A stretch of 64,000 nt of DNA from Hydrogenobacter sp. T-2 (GCF_033971325.1 NZ_CP117180.1:1326472-1390471), one strand, 5' to 3'. Shown: positions 15,958 through 25,840, counted from the stretch's first letter. Notes: generated from the sequence alone by a model not told the origin. A program made the numbers and translations.

Positions 15958-17861
15958 CTTTCCCTCCAAAGCTGAAATACAAACAGAAACCATAGCTTAT
16001 TATGGTTAACACCCTTGTTTTCTAAATACCCCCTTAGAAGTTTGTCCACTTCCTCTGAATTAAATATACCTTCCTTTTTAATTCTTTCCTTTGATAGATA
16101 CTCTAAGTATAAACCCTTGAGTTCTCCCTTAAACCACTCGTATATAGGCACACCAAATCCCATTTTAGGGCGGTCTATTAGTTCCCTTGGCACATACTTG
16201 TATAATATTTTTCTCAATATGTATTTACTCATACCATTTTTGTATTTCAGGCTCACTGGTATTCTGGAAGTAAACTCTACTACTTTGTGGTCTAAAAAAG
16301 GCTCTCTTCCCTCAAGGGCTACACTCATTGTAGCTCTGTCTACTTTTACCAGTATATCATCAGGTAGATAGGTCTTTAGGTCATAAAGCATCATGTATTT
16401 CATAGGTTCTAACATAGTGGATGAGTTTATCCTAAAGGTTTGGCTTTCTATTATGGTTTCTAAGCCAAGACTTTTGAGGTCTTCTGTGAGAAAATACTTG
16501 TTTGCAATATCATACTGCTCTTGCGAGGACTTTGCACTTAATACATTCCTTAGTTTTATAAACTTGTCCCTAAAATTAGTCCATTTAGGAAGAACAGGGC
16601 TAAACAGCTTATAAAGACTTACCGCTAAGTCTGGATTTATAAGTTTCAAAACTTGACTAAAAAGACCCAGCATAGGTAGTTTTTCCAATCTTTTTATTCT
16701 CTCTCCCACTATCCAGTATCTTGTATATCCACAAAACTGCTCATCTCCACCGTCCGCAGATAGGCTAACTTTGACTTGACTTCTTGCCAATTGAGACACA
16801 AGGTATGTAGGTATGGCAGAGGAGTCTCCAAAGGGCTCATCGTAAATTTCAGGTAGCTTAGGAATTATCTCAAAAGCCTCCTTTGGCGTGCAATAAAGCT
16901 CTGTGTGGTCTGTGCCAAGATATTGGGCTATCTTTTTGGCATATTCCGCTTCGTTGTAGTCTTTTTCATAAAAACCTATGGTAAAGGTCTTTAAAGGCTT
17001 GCTCACTTGCCTTTGCAAAAGGGCACAAACAGTTGAACTATCTATGCCACCACTTAGGAAAAGACCCACTGGCACATCAGAGACAAGCCTAAGTTTAAAG
17101 CTCTCAATCAAAAGCTCCTCAAGCCTCTGGGCTATTTCCTCTTCAGAAAGGTCAGAAAGCTCCTCTTTACTAAAATGCTCCTCTATATCCCAATACTTTT
17201 GCAAGGATACCTCACCTTTGGAGTTTAAAACAAGAAAACTACCCGGCTCTAACTTATAGGTATACTTAAATATGCTGTATGGAGAGGTTATATATCCATA
17301 CTGAAGAAACAAAGCTAAAGCGGATGGCTCAAGCTCCTTTTGAAACTTGGGATGAAAGTGGAAAGCCTTAAGCTCTGAGGCAAACATAAAAAGCCCATCT
17401 TTGTAGTAGTAATAAAGAGGCTTTACACCTATTCTATCTCTACACAAAATTAGCTTTTTGTTCGCCTTATCAAAGATAGCAAAGGCAAACATACCTCTAA
17501 ACCTGTAAACCGCATCAAAGCCCCACCTATGAAAAGCCTTTAGGATAACCTCTGTGTCGGAGTTAGATACAAAGCTATAACCTTCCCTTTCAAGCTCTTT
17601 CCTTATTTCCTGAAAGTTATAGACTTCTCCGTTGTAGGTTATAATCAAGTTTTCAAACTCCATAGGCTGATGCCCAAGAGGAGAAAGGTCTAAGATAGAA
17701 AGCCTCCTGTGGCTTAAGGCAAGCCCCAAAGACAAGTCCACATATAGCCCAGCATCATCTGGACCACCATGAGATAGAGAGTCTCTCATCCTTATGGCAG
17801 TCTTCTCAAGGTTGTATTGGTCATTGAAGTTAAAATCCCAAAAGCCTGCTATTCTACACAT
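15948..17861 (-). CDS. asnB: Glutamine-hydrolysing asparagine synthase-type amidotransferase AsnB
   Basis: 637 residues. The N-terminal class II glutaminase starts with nucleophile C2, and the synthetase domain has the PP-loop LFLSGGIDSS (about 265-274). Later blocks include LSADGGDEQFCGYTRY and REPFLDHKVVEF. The enzyme amidates a carboxylate with glutamine nitrogen and ATP. In polysaccharide clusters AsnB-like proteins often amidate sugars or are the cell's asparagine source. The third residue is Arg where most family members have Gly (MCRIAG versus MCGIAG). It follows a methyltransferase gene with a 13-base overlap. Whether the product is asparagine or an amidated sugar is open. Confidence 0.9.
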   Translation of the reverse strand: MCRIAGFWDFNFNDQYNLEKTAIRMRDSLSHGGPDDAGLYVDLSLGLALSHRRLSILDLSPLGHQPMEFENLIITYNGEVYNFQEIRKELEREGYSFVSNSDTEVILKAFHRWGFDAVYRFRGMFAFAIFDKANKKLILCRDRIGVKPLYYYYKDGLFMFASELKAFHFHPKFQKELEPSALALFLQYGYITSPYSIFKYTYKLEPGSFLVLNSKGEVSLQKYWDIEEHFSKEELSDLSEEEIAQRLEELLIESFKLRLVSDVPVGLFLSGGIDSSTVCALLQRQVSKPLKTFTIGFYEKDYNEAEYAKKIAQYLGTDHTELYCTPKEAFEIIPKLPEIYDEPFGDSSAIPTYLVSQLARSQVKVSLSADGGDEQFCGYTRYWIVGERIKRLEKLPMLGLFSQVLKLINPDLAVSLYKLFSPVLPKWTNFRDKFIKLRNVLSAKSSQEQYDIANKYFLTEDLKSLGLETIIESQTFRINSSTMLEPMKYMMLYDLKTYLPDDILVKVDRATMSVALEGREPFLDHKVVEFTSRIPVSLKYKNGMSKYILRKILYKYVPRELIDRPKMGFGVPIYEWFKGELKGLYLEYLSKERIKKEGIFNSEEVDKLLRGYLENKGVNHNKLWFLFVFQLWRERWL

Positions 17862-18715
17862 TTTTTGAATACGAATTCATTACAACCGGAATTTGCAGTT
17901 CTTAAAATGCTAAAAATTTTATGAAAAAAGGAATTAAACTTATAGTTTTTCTCACATGGAAGTTGAGTTGGTGCTTTTATCAAAGAAAATCCAAGATTTT
18001 CAACAAAGTTTTTTATTTCTTCAAAACAAGCGTATTCATAAGGATAGCCTCCTATCCAATCAATAGCGTCATAAAACACATGCATTCCTCTCTCTCTGTA
18101 TAAATTCAAAGTTTTTCTTCTTAGAGCATATCCTAAAGAGACATATGACCCATATATTAGTCCAAGGATAGGTTGAAGAAGCCTGTGTTGGTTATAAAAT
18201 TCTTTAATTTTTCCCCAGTAAACGGAACTTCTACTATGATTATATATTGCTATTATCAAAAATCCATCTTTTTTAACTAGTTTACTTACATTACTTATAG
18301 CCTTATACATATCTCCTGTGTGGTGTAAAACACCCCATGAATACACTATATCTCCCTTTTCGTATAAACTCTTAACTAAATCATCATCTAATATGTCGCC
18401 TACAAAAGCTTTCCACTTTACCTCGCCAGGTATCATATATGAATATTTCTCTCTTAAAATATTCAGTGCTTCCAAACTTTCTTCTTGAATATCAAAACTT
18501 ATAACTTCCTTACATCCTAATAAGCAGGCAGCAAGCGAAAATAGTCCACTTCCACATCCTACATCTATAAAGACCTTATCCCTATAGAACTCAAAAGCGT
18601 TTGTGTTGTTGGGAACATATTTTAAGAGCGAATTCTTAGCCTCCTCTATTACTCTTTCATTTACAACTCTTTTTACATAGTTTTTCCAATTTCTCCCAAA
18701 CCAAAACATTTTCAT
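17849..18715 (-). CDS. Class I SAM-dependent methyltransferase
   Basis: 288 residues. Motif I is FIDVGCGSGLFSLAA (about 50-64), motif II region VISFDIQEES, and the post-II block DIVYSWGVLHHTGDMYKAI is typical of class I methyltransferases acting on small molecules or sugars. The C-terminal region with a Tyr-rich helix is not assigned. It lies between a GT4 gene and asnB on the same strand, so modification of a sugar or lipid-linked intermediate is likely but not shown. Confidence 0.82.
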   Translation of the reverse strand: MKMFWFGRNWKNYVKRVVNERVIEEAKNSLLKYVPNNTNAFEFYRDKVFIDVGCGSGLFSLAACLLGCKEVISFDIQEESLEALNILREKYSYMIPGEVKWKAFVGDILDDDLVKSLYEKGDIVYSWGVLHHTGDMYKAISNVSKLVKKDGFLIIAIYNHSRSSVYWGKIKEFYNQHRLLQPILGLIYGSYVSLGYALRRKTLNLYRERGMHVFYDAIDWIGGYPYEYACFEEIKNFVENLGFSLIKAPTQLPCEKNYKFNSFFHKIFSILRTANSGCNEFVFKKCVE

Positions 18716-18744
18716 ATTCTATCACCTCCAAGTATTGTTGCTAT

Positions 18745-19950
18745 TCAACAAAATTGTATTATCCGTGCCCATAAATCTGTTATCTTCTCTATATCAAAAT
18801 CCCTTGCCCTCTGCAAAGCTTTATTTCCATACTCCTCTATTAACTCCTCCCTCCTTAGCAACTCTTTCAAAGTTTCCACCCACATCCTTTCCACCTCATC
18901 CAAAGGCTCGTCAGCCATCTTAAATTTTACCTCAAAGACAGGCATAAGGATGCCATACTCTGCATATTCTGGCTCTTTTGTTTGGTATTCAAAGTCCGTA
19001 TCTGGTGCTAATATCTCCCTTGGTCCAGACCTACAGTCAGCAGAAACTACCGCAGTCCCACAAGCCATAGCTTCTGCCAAGGCATTTGGAAAACCTTCAA
19101 AAAAAGATGGAAAAATAAATAGCTTTGACCTTGCTATAAACTTAAAGGGATTTTTCTGGAAACCGAGGAAATAAACATCAAAACTCTCAGACAATTGGTC
19201 TTTGTCCCATACATAGGTCTTTAGCCCTAAGTCCTTTGAAAGACCAGTTAGATATTCCTTTAACTCCCCCTCTCCAAGAATGAGGAGTTTTAGCTCTGGA
19301 AATTCCTTTTTTAGTTCCTTGAATATCCTTAACAGATACCACTGACCTTTTTGTTTGGTTAGTCTTCCAGCAGTTATTAAAACTGGATAGTTGAAAATGG
19401 TTTCATATTCTCCTAAAGGCTCTCTGGAAAGCTCCTTAATGTCGTCTATAAATATGGGATTGTAAATGACTACTAATTTGTCTTCAGGAACTCTATAAGA
19501 GGTTTTAAGCTCTTCAGCTATGCTTTTTGATACGCATATAACCATGTCTGCTTTGGGATAAAGAAGTTTAGATAGAAGGTTATATGGATGATGTCTTTTT
19601 CTTCCTGTCAATTGCGACATACGGATGGAAATAAAAGCCCTGTGTTTTGAGTATGGCTTTGCTAATATGTTTACATAGTTAGCTCTCTCTAAGAAAGAGA
19701 TTACAAGGGAATTTTTTTCTAATCTTTGAGACAAGTTCTTAGCATATAGAGGTATGTAAAAGGTCTTTAGTATTGGGTTTGTTTTGGTTGTATGACTTGA
19801 AAGAAAAACTATCTTCTCCTCTGGAATTTCGTATTTTATCTCTCTTTCCAATAGCAAGAGCCTTTTTACTGGCAATATTTTAGAAAGGTTTACCGCTACC
19901 CTTTCTGCACCACCACCCGCAAGAGAGTTGAGAAGGAAGTAAATATCCAT
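18745..19950 (-). CDS. GT4 glycosyltransferase, copy A of a donor-domain pair
   Basis: 401 residues. The N-domain starts with MDIYFLLNSLAGGGAERVAVNL, the acceptor-side Rossmann fold. The C-domain has LITAGRLTKQKGQWYLLR, LLILGEGELKEYL and the donor motif FEGFPNALAEAMACGTAVV. From about residue 155 to the end the protein is nearly identical to the next gene upstream, while the first 150 residues differ strongly. So two enzymes probably use the same activated sugar on different acceptors. It starts seven bases after its upstream neighbour ends. Confidence 0.87.
   Translation of the reverse strand: MDIYFLLNSLAGGGAERVAVNLSKILPVKRLLLLEREIKYEIPEEKIVFLSSHTTKTNPILKTFYIPLYAKNLSQRLEKNSLVISFLERANYVNILAKPYSKHRAFISIRMSQLTGRKRHHPYNLLSKLLYPKADMVICVSKSIAEELKTSYRVPEDKLVVIYNPIFIDDIKELSREPLGEYETIFNYPVLITAGRLTKQKGQWYLLRIFKELKKEFPELKLLILGEGELKEYLTGLSKDLGLKTYVWDKDQLSESFDVYFLGFQKNPFKFIARSKLFIFPSFFEGFPNALAEAMACGTAVVSADCRSGPREILAPDTDFEYQTKEPEYAEYGILMPVFEVKFKMADEPLDEVERMWVETLKELLRREELIEEYGNKALQRARDFDIEKITDLWARIIQFC
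18781..19487 (-). repeat. Long direct repeat, copy 1 (GT4 donor domain)
   Basis: About 707 bases matching 19991-20697 at a constant offset of 1210, with only scattered substitutions and no net insertion or deletion. The repeat covers the C-terminal donor-binding domain of the GT4 gene. The 5' border (in gene sense) falls just inside the conserved NPIFIDDIKEL region. Confidence 0.93.
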
Positions 19951-19957
19951 ATCGTAT

Positions 19958-21211
19958 TTATTTTCTCAAAATATTTTTCCATTCTTCAGCTATCTTCTCT
20001 ATATCAAAATCCCTTGCTCTTTGCAAAGCTTTATGTCTATACATTTCTATTAACTCCTCCCTCCTTAGCAACTCTTTCAAAGTTTCCACCCACATCCTTT
20101 CTATCTCATCCAAAGGCTCATCAGCCCTCTTAAATTTTACCTCAAAAACAGGCATAAGAACGCCATACTCCGCATATTCTGGCTCTTTTGTTTGGTATTC
20201 AAAGTCCGTATCTGGTGCTAATATCTCCCTTGGTCCAGACCTACAATCAGCAGAAACTACCGCAGTCCCACAAGCCATGGATTCTGCTAAGGCATTTGGA
20301 AAACCTTCAAAAAAAGCTGGAAAAACAAATAGCTTTGACCTTGCTATAAACTTAAAGGGATTTTTCTGGAAACCAAGGAAATAAACATCAAAACTCTCAG
20401 ACAATTGGTCTTTGTCCCATACATAGGTCTTTAGCCCTAAGTCCTTTGAAAGACCAGTTAGATATTCCTTTAACTCCCCCTCTCCAAGAATGAGGAGTTT
20501 TAGCTCTGGAAATTCCTTTTTTAGTTCCTTGAATATCCTTAACAGATACCACTGACCTTTTTGTTTGGTTAGTCTTCCAGCAGTTATTAAAACTGGATAG
20601 TTGAAAATGGTTTCATATTCTCCTAAAGACTCTCTGGAAAGCTCCTTAATGTCGTCTATAAATATGGGATTGTAAATGACTACTAATTTATCTTCAGATA
20701 ATCCAAAGTTTTCTATTAGGTCTTTCTTTACTGCTTTTGATGTAGCTATCATGATATCACTTTTGTTATACATATTTTTAAACATAATTTTATAAAAAAA
20801 CCTTATAATAACTCTTCTTAAACCATTACCTAAAAAAGGATCCTCTGAAAACTGTTGTGAATAATGGGCACGGAAGGATAAAATAACCTTATCTCTGTCT
20901 TTTGTTATAACATTCAAAAAATTTGCAGGTTCAAGCAGGCTTAAACATGTTGTGATTTTGTATTTAGATTTAACCCTTTTTAGTCTAAAATACCTTATAG
21001 GCAGGTTAATAAATTTTTTAATCAAACTTTGAGATGCAGGTGATTTAATGCATATTATTCTTTCCATAGGCAAGGGAATGGGATAAGCTATGTGCGTATC
21101 ATCCAATAGAATTAAATAGTCAAAGTTTAGCTTCTTCATCAAGTTAACTGCCACCCTTTCCGCACCACCTGTTCCAATTGATGGAATAAATATAGCTTTA
21201 AAGCTTCCCAT
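19958..21211 (-). CDS. GT4 glycosyltransferase, copy B of a donor-domain pair
   Basis: 417 residues. The N-domain keeps the TGGAERVAVNL motif but then differs from copy A. It is Lys/Ile-rich and A/T-rich in DNA, unlike the downstream part. The C-domain from about residue 170 is almost the same as copy A, including EGFPNALAESMACGTAVV. A chimeric history is the simplest reading: a foreign or diverged acceptor domain joined to a resident donor domain, or gene conversion of the 3' half. Neighbours are a GT2 gene upstream and copy A downstream. Confidence 0.87.
   Translation of the reverse strand: MGSFKAIFIPSIGTGGAERVAVNLMKKLNFDYLILLDDTHIAYPIPLPMERIICIKSPASQSLIKKFINLPIRYFRLKRVKSKYKITTCLSLLEPANFLNVITKDRDKVILSFRAHYSQQFSEDPFLGNGLRRVIIRFFYKIMFKNMYNKSDIMIATSKAVKKDLIENFGLSEDKLVVIYNPIFIDDIKELSRESLGEYETIFNYPVLITAGRLTKQKGQWYLLRIFKELKKEFPELKLLILGEGELKEYLTGLSKDLGLKTYVWDKDQLSESFDVYFLGFQKNPFKFIARSKLFVFPAFFEGFPNALAESMACGTAVVSADCRSGPREILAPDTDFEYQTKEPEYAEYGVLMPVFEVKFKRADEPLDEIERMWVETLKELLRREELIEMYRHKALQRARDFDIEKIAEEWKNILRK
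19991..20697 (-). repeat. Long direct repeat, copy 2 (GT4 donor domain)
   Basis: Partner of 18781-19487. The repeat starts and stops abruptly inside both genes, with unrelated sequence on the gene-5' side, which points to recombination or conversion and not to whole-gene duplication with even divergence. Confidence 0.93.
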
Positions 21212-21245
21212 ATTTCACCTCACGCTATTTATTTTATCTCTCATT

Positions 21246-22208
21246 TTATCTCTTAAAGTATTCTCTTTCCCTACCCCATCTTTCCAAAAGCCCGTCTATA
21301 TAACCTCTCCATAAATCGTATACTTTTATAAGCCCCTTCCTTTTAATCAATATACCCATAGAGTGTCTAAGCAATTTATAAGTTGCGACTAACAAATATG
21401 CAAATTTGTCTCTAGCTATCTTTCTAGCAACATATCCGACTATATTCCTACCATACAAATAAAAACTAAGTCTAGAATGTGTAGCGAGTCTTTTATCTAT
21501 TTTCTTGATAAAGCATACCGAATTTATATAGATGTTGTTCGTATGTTTAGATGCCAAGTATCCATAATATGTATCATCACCTATAGTAAATAATCTTTTA
21601 TCTGGATAAGGAATCTTTGCAACAACATTCCTGCTTATAAGCATTCCCTCGAAACATCCAAAATTAACTGTAGTCCATTCTTTATTCTTTAAAAATTCAT
21701 CACCAAAAAATACTTCAAAACCGGTTTGTTCACATATTTGACCTTCCCATAAAAACCTACTTCCATCTAAGTAAACCTTAGATGGATGGATACACTCAGA
21801 TATGTCCTTATATCTTAATTGGGTTTCAAGAGCATGTTCCAATGGTTCAACATCATCATCCATCAACCAAAACCAGTCATATCCCTTTTCGTATGCTCTT
21901 TTCAGACCTTCATGGAATCCTCCAGCCCCACCTGTATTTTCATGCATTCTCACATAAAACAATTTAACAGCCTCGCCATTAACATGATTCTCCAGTTCAT
22001 GTTCATGCTCCCATGGTTCAGATATATTTGCAGGAGGTAATTCTCTTATATATCCTTCTTTTAAAAGTAGCTCAGGAGTACCATCTGTAGAAGCATTGTC
22101 TATTATATAAATAGCGTCAACAGGTCTTGTCTGCTTTAGTATACCCTTTAAGCATTCAATTAATAACTTTTTGCGGTTATAGGTAACTACTATAGCACAA
22201 ATTTTCAT
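21246..22208 (-). CDS. GT2 glycosyltransferase, rhamnosyl/galactofuranosyl-transferase type
   Basis: 320 residues of GT-A fold: IVVTYNRKKLL at the N-terminus, IIDNASTDGT, then NTGGAGGFHEGLKRAYEKGYDWFWLMDDDVEP. This glycine-rich block and DDDV metal site are typical of the subgroup with GlfT galactofuranosyltransferases and some rhamnosyltransferases. A later EGMLISRNVV segment also fits. The adjacent upstream gene encodes a UDP-galactopyranose-mutase-like flavoprotein, which supports galactofuranose transfer. The donor remains an inference. Confidence 0.85.
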   Translation of the reverse strand: MKICAIVVTYNRKKLLIECLKGILKQTRPVDAIYIIDNASTDGTPELLLKEGYIRELPPANISEPWEHEHELENHVNGEAVKLFYVRMHENTGGAGGFHEGLKRAYEKGYDWFWLMDDDVEPLEHALETQLRYKDISECIHPSKVYLDGSRFLWEGQICEQTGFEVFFGDEFLKNKEWTTVNFGCFEGMLISRNVVAKIPYPDKRLFTIGDDTYYGYLASKHTNNIYINSVCFIKKIDKRLATHSRLSFYLYGRNIVGYVARKIARDKFAYLLVATYKLLRHSMGILIKRKGLIKVYDLWRGYIDGLLERWGREREYFKR

Positions 22209-22215
22209 AATACAT

Positions 22216-23535
22216 TCACCTCACTCTAAAAACCGAACCAGCAATAAATCCTTCTTTAATAGAATCAGCTATGCCTTGAAAATGCCACCTTCCATAACGA
22301 CCTACTTGGTAAATGCCATACGTTTCAAGGAGTTTTATAGCTTCAGTCTTCCAGTTTGAACCTACCCATGACCATGTATAGGCTACATCTATCCATGTAG
22401 GGTCTACTACTTCTACCTCATTTATCCACCCCCAGCTAATTAGCTCCTCTATGATGTCTTTAACAAGTTCATTAAGTTCTTCCTCGCTTGGTTTTTCTCC
22501 ACCAATGTAGGCTTTTTCAACATATATGCTAACATGTGTATCTAAATCTTGAACAGATTTAGGAACAAATGACTTATCAACATTACTATAAAAACCTACC
22601 CTATGGAAACGTGTCTTGCTATATGGTATATATATCCAATGATCCTTAGGACATTTCTCTCCCTTTTTTCCTCCTATATTCACAACCAAGACAGACGTAT
22701 ATGGATCTGATTTAGATTGAAGCTCTGAAGACAAATTAGCAAGTTCTATAACCTTATTGAGTGGTATGGTTGATATGAGTATATCATATCCAACATACGA
22801 TCCGTCTTCAAAGTATAATGTTTTTTCCTTAGTATCAATCTTGATAACTTTTTTGCCGTAGTTAACATTACATCTTTCAGCCATTCTACGGGCAAGAACA
22901 TCAAGTCCTTCCTCTGGATAAACAAAAGTCGTATTATACCCTGCGGGTGGCACATCAGAAAATGCACCTTGTATTATATCTTTTAAGTTTATAGGGGTCT
23001 TATATGCATCTTGAGGTGCTATACGAGTATACAGACCAGCGGTATACAATTCGTGAAAAGGAAAGAAAAACAATTCACAAAGAGTTTTGCCAAAATTAGC
23101 TTCAAGCCACTCCGAGAGTGTAGCAAAATTTTTAGATTTATTCAATGAGTCTATTATTTCATATAATGCCTTTGAGGTTATTTCCTTTCCTAAGTATCTT
23201 AAATGATTTTGAATCGGATAGGGAACAAACAAATCTTTATCTGGAAAGTATACAGAAGATCTTCTTTGATAGCTTTTTAAAGAGACAAATTTTCTAATAA
23301 ACTTCTGTATTAAGCCCTCACTACCAAAGATCCAATGACCGCCTCCTATTTCAAATCTGTAGACTTCACCATCTTCAGGCTTTTCGTGTAGACGATTTCT
23401 GCTGTTCGGACGCATATAGTAGGAAGAGCATATTCCACCGGGATAGTCTCCAGCTTCAAAAATAGGAATACCGGAAATAACACCAACAGATAGCCCCGTC
23501 ATTCCTGCTCCGAGAATATAAATCCTATTTTTCAT
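22216..23535 (-). CDS. FAD-dependent UDP-galactopyranose mutase-like / amine-oxidase-fold protein
   Basis: 439 residues. The dinucleotide-binding start is IYILGAGMTGLSVG, followed by FEAGDYPGGICSS. IGGGHWIFG and YPIQNHL are typical of the UDP-galactopyranose mutase / protoporphyrinogen-oxidase-like group, and a C-terminal GRYGRWHFQGIADSIKEG block closes the FAD site. UDP-galactopyranose mutase converts UDP-Galp to UDP-Galf without net redox change. The neighbouring GT2 of galactofuranosyl type strengthens this. It could also be an oxidoreductase acting on another nucleotide sugar. Confidence 0.75.
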   Translation of the reverse strand: MKNRIYILGAGMTGLSVGVISGIPIFEAGDYPGGICSSYYMRPNSRNRLHEKPEDGEVYRFEIGGGHWIFGSEGLIQKFIRKFVSLKSYQRRSSVYFPDKDLFVPYPIQNHLRYLGKEITSKALYEIIDSLNKSKNFATLSEWLEANFGKTLCELFFFPFHELYTAGLYTRIAPQDAYKTPINLKDIIQGAFSDVPPAGYNTTFVYPEEGLDVLARRMAERCNVNYGKKVIKIDTKEKTLYFEDGSYVGYDILISTIPLNKVIELANLSSELQSKSDPYTSVLVVNIGGKKGEKCPKDHWIYIPYSKTRFHRVGFYSNVDKSFVPKSVQDLDTHVSIYVEKAYIGGEKPSEEELNELVKDIIEELISWGWINEVEVVDPTWIDVAYTWSWVGSNWKTEAIKLLETYGIYQVGRYGRWHFQGIADSIKEGFIAGSVFRVR

Positions 23536-23547
23536 GGCTTCCTCTTC

Positions 23548-24504
23548 TTAATAAACTTCACATTGGAAGTATAAAGTACCTCCTTTATTTGGAAAATCCA
23601 ATATAAATATAGGAAAAGAGAATACTATATCTCTTAACCCTTTTAAACTTCTGAAAAGAACTTTTCTAAATATTGATAGTTCATCATAATTTTTTTTATC
23701 AATAACCTCCTTAGAAGCTATTGCTTTTTTTATAACTCTGTTTACTACATTTCCCATAACCATAATCTGTAAAAGAGGCGCTGTCTTCGAGTATGTACGA
23801 ATAGGATATATATATATTTTTAATCCTAAACTTTCAAATAATTTCTTTAATGCTTTATCAGAAAACCATAAAAAATGGTTGGGAGGATAATCCCAAGTAT
23901 AAATTTTCCTCAATAAAAAGTTTTCAAAGCTCTCTCTATTTGGCACACTTCCAGCGATATAACCACCAGGCTTTAGCATACTCTTTATTGCCTCTAAAAA
24001 CTCTACCGGCTTATCCTGATGCTCAAGGACTTCAAAGAAGGTTATCACATCAAACTTAAGACCCTCTTTTTGACAAAAGTCCGCAAACTCCTGAGGAGAC
24101 ATAACAAAAGTATTTTTCAAACCCCATTTTTCCTGACAGACCTTAATTGATTTACTATCAAAATCAATCCCCCAAACCTCAAAGCCAGCCTTTTGTGCTT
24201 CCTTTAGAAAAACCCCATCCCCACAGCCTACATCTAAAAGCCTTCCTGATTTGAGAGGAATGTATTTAAAAAACATCCTGTGATTTTCCTCTATCTCCTC
24301 TCTTAATCCCATATGGAAGAATTCGTAGGTATCTACTCCTTCCATCTCATAAAATTCTGGAATAATCTTCAAAGGCTCCCACCACTGAAGGTCACAAGTT
24401 TCACAGTGATAGAGTTTATACTCTTGGTTGTTGAAGGATGAGCCATAGGTTTCAATATAGGAACTTTCATCCTTTTCACTCTGGCAGACAGGACATCTAA
24501 GCAT
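23548..24504 (-). CDS. Methyltransferase with N-terminal zinc ribbon
   Basis: About 318 residues from ATG 24504, two bases after the flippase stop; a TTG 12 bases upstream is the alternative. The N-terminus holds two CxxC pairs (CPVCQSEK and CETCDLQWW), a zinc ribbon common to sugar-nucleotide C-methyltransferase-like proteins. Motif I is LLDVGCGDGVFLKEA, later VITFFEVLEHQDKPVEFL and a PNRESFE block. Proteins of this build occur in many O-antigen loci and may methylate a lipid-linked glycan. Exact substrate unknown. Confidence 0.82.
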   Translation of the reverse strand: MLRCPVCQSEKDESSYIETYGSSFNNQEYKLYHCETCDLQWWEPLKIIPEFYEMEGVDTYEFFHMGLREEIEENHRMFFKYIPLKSGRLLDVGCGDGVFLKEAQKAGFEVWGIDFDSKSIKVCQEKWGLKNTFVMSPQEFADFCQKEGLKFDVITFFEVLEHQDKPVEFLEAIKSMLKPGGYIAGSVPNRESFENFLLRKIYTWDYPPNHFLWFSDKALKKLFESLGLKIYIYPIRTYSKTAPLLQIMVMGNVVNRVIKKAIASKEVIDKKNYDELSIFRKVLFRSLKGLRDIVFSFPIFILDFPNKGGTLYFQCEVY

Positions 24505-24506
24505 CC

Positions 24507-25820
24507 TCACCCCCAAGCTCTCTTGTCATAATATCTTAGCATAAAGTAGCCAAGAGTGCAAATAAACATATATGCAAAGAAAGTACCAAGGCATATGCCT
24601 GCAATACCTAAATTGAGGACAAAGACAAAGAGATAATTAAAAAGGGCGTTAGCCACTACACCTATTGCACCCACAACTCCCACAGGCAAAAGCTTGCCTC
24701 TTATCTGGAATACCCTGTATATTAGGGGCCAGAAGAACATGAAGGGCAAAGAAAGGGCATAAAACCTAAGGGCTGTTGCGGTAAGCTCTATATCCATCTT
24801 TGAAAAAGCTCCGTATCCGAAGAAGAGCTTAACCACTATGGGTGAAAATAGGAAAAGAAAGACGGATATGGGTAGGGTCAAAAGAAATAGCTTCTTTATG
24901 TAAAAGTCCAACTTCTTAATGGAACCTTGAGACTCAGAAAGGGAAGTTATGGCTATGTTTTCAAACTTTAGAACTCCCCTTGGTGCGGATGCAAGCAAGA
25001 GACCGTAGTATAAAGCAGAAACACTTTTCTCTCCAAGAAAAGAGGCAAAGGCTCTGTCAACGAGTATGTAGAGATGAAAAACTCCATAAACTGCAAGGAG
25101 CTGTAGGAAATGAGAGAGAAGTCTTTTTGTGGTTTCGTTATAAAAGAGACGAAAATGAATGTATTCTCTTCCTGCGTATAACATATAGATAGCTCCTATG
25201 GAGTTTGACAGGGATGCTACTATAGGAAGTATTTTGTAGTCTTTGTAAAATAGAAGCCCGAGAAGGGTAGAAGTAAAAAGGGTAATGGATATTGTAAACT
25301 CCCCCACAAAGTAAGCGGTAAACCTTCTTTGACTTCTAAGAACTGCTCCAAAGTGGTGAAAGTAGAAATTAAAGAACAGATAAGGCAGAAGAATAAGATA
25401 GGAGACCTCTGTTGCCTGCAGGGCGTTTTCAGAAAAACCTGCTGGGATTTTCAGAACAAAGGGCATCAATAGAAGTGCCAAAAGGGTTATGGCTATGGAG
25501 ATGGTAAAGGTAAAGGTAAAGAGAAGACCTGCAATTTTCTTGAACTCTTCCTCTGACTTCATTCTTGCCTTTACAAGCTCTGGCACTCCGATGGAGTCAA
25601 AGACATCAACGAAGATGAGAAATATGCCTATCAAAGAAAGTGCCATAAAGAAGGCGTCTGTTTGGTAGCTAAAACCAAGAAGGACTGCTATGGCAACAGA
25701 CCTAAAGTAGCCAAAGCCACGGGCAAGGAGGTTTATAAGGGAAGACTTAACTACCGCCTCTAAGACCCTTTCCTGCCTTTTGGTATTGAAAAGCTCTCTT
25801 AAATATCCAACCACTACCAC
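24507..25820 (-). CDS. MOP-superfamily polysaccharide/lipid flippase (MurJ/Wzx-like)
   Basis: 437 residues with about twelve membrane segments. The start SLINLLARGFGYFRSVAIAVLLGFSYQTDAFF matches the MurJ/MviN-type beginning (family: R-x-L-G-x-x-R, TDAFF). It probably moves undecaprenyl-linked sugars across the inner membrane. First gene of the polysaccharide operon (25820 down to 13544), so Wzx-like export of this glycan is likelier than lipid II transport. GTG start; the divergent lpxB unit begins only 20 bases away. Confidence 0.83.
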   Translation of the reverse strand: MVVVGYLRELFNTKRQERVLEAVVKSSLINLLARGFGYFRSVAIAVLLGFSYQTDAFFMALSLIGIFLIFVDVFDSIGVPELVKARMKSEEEFKKIAGLLFTFTFTISIAITLLALLLMPFVLKIPAGFSENALQATEVSYLILLPYLFFNFYFHHFGAVLRSQRRFTAYFVGEFTISITLFTSTLLGLLFYKDYKILPIVASLSNSIGAIYMLYAGREYIHFRLFYNETTKRLLSHFLQLLAVYGVFHLYILVDRAFASFLGEKSVSALYYGLLLASAPRGVLKFENIAITSLSESQGSIKKLDFYIKKLFLLTLPISVFLFLFSPIVVKLFFGYGAFSKMDIELTATALRFYALSLPFMFFWPLIYRVFQIRGKLLPVGVVGAIGVVANALFNYLFVFVLNLGIAGICLGTFFAYMFICTLGYFMLRYYDKRAWG

Positions 25821-25840
25821 TTTAATGTTATCATAATTCT

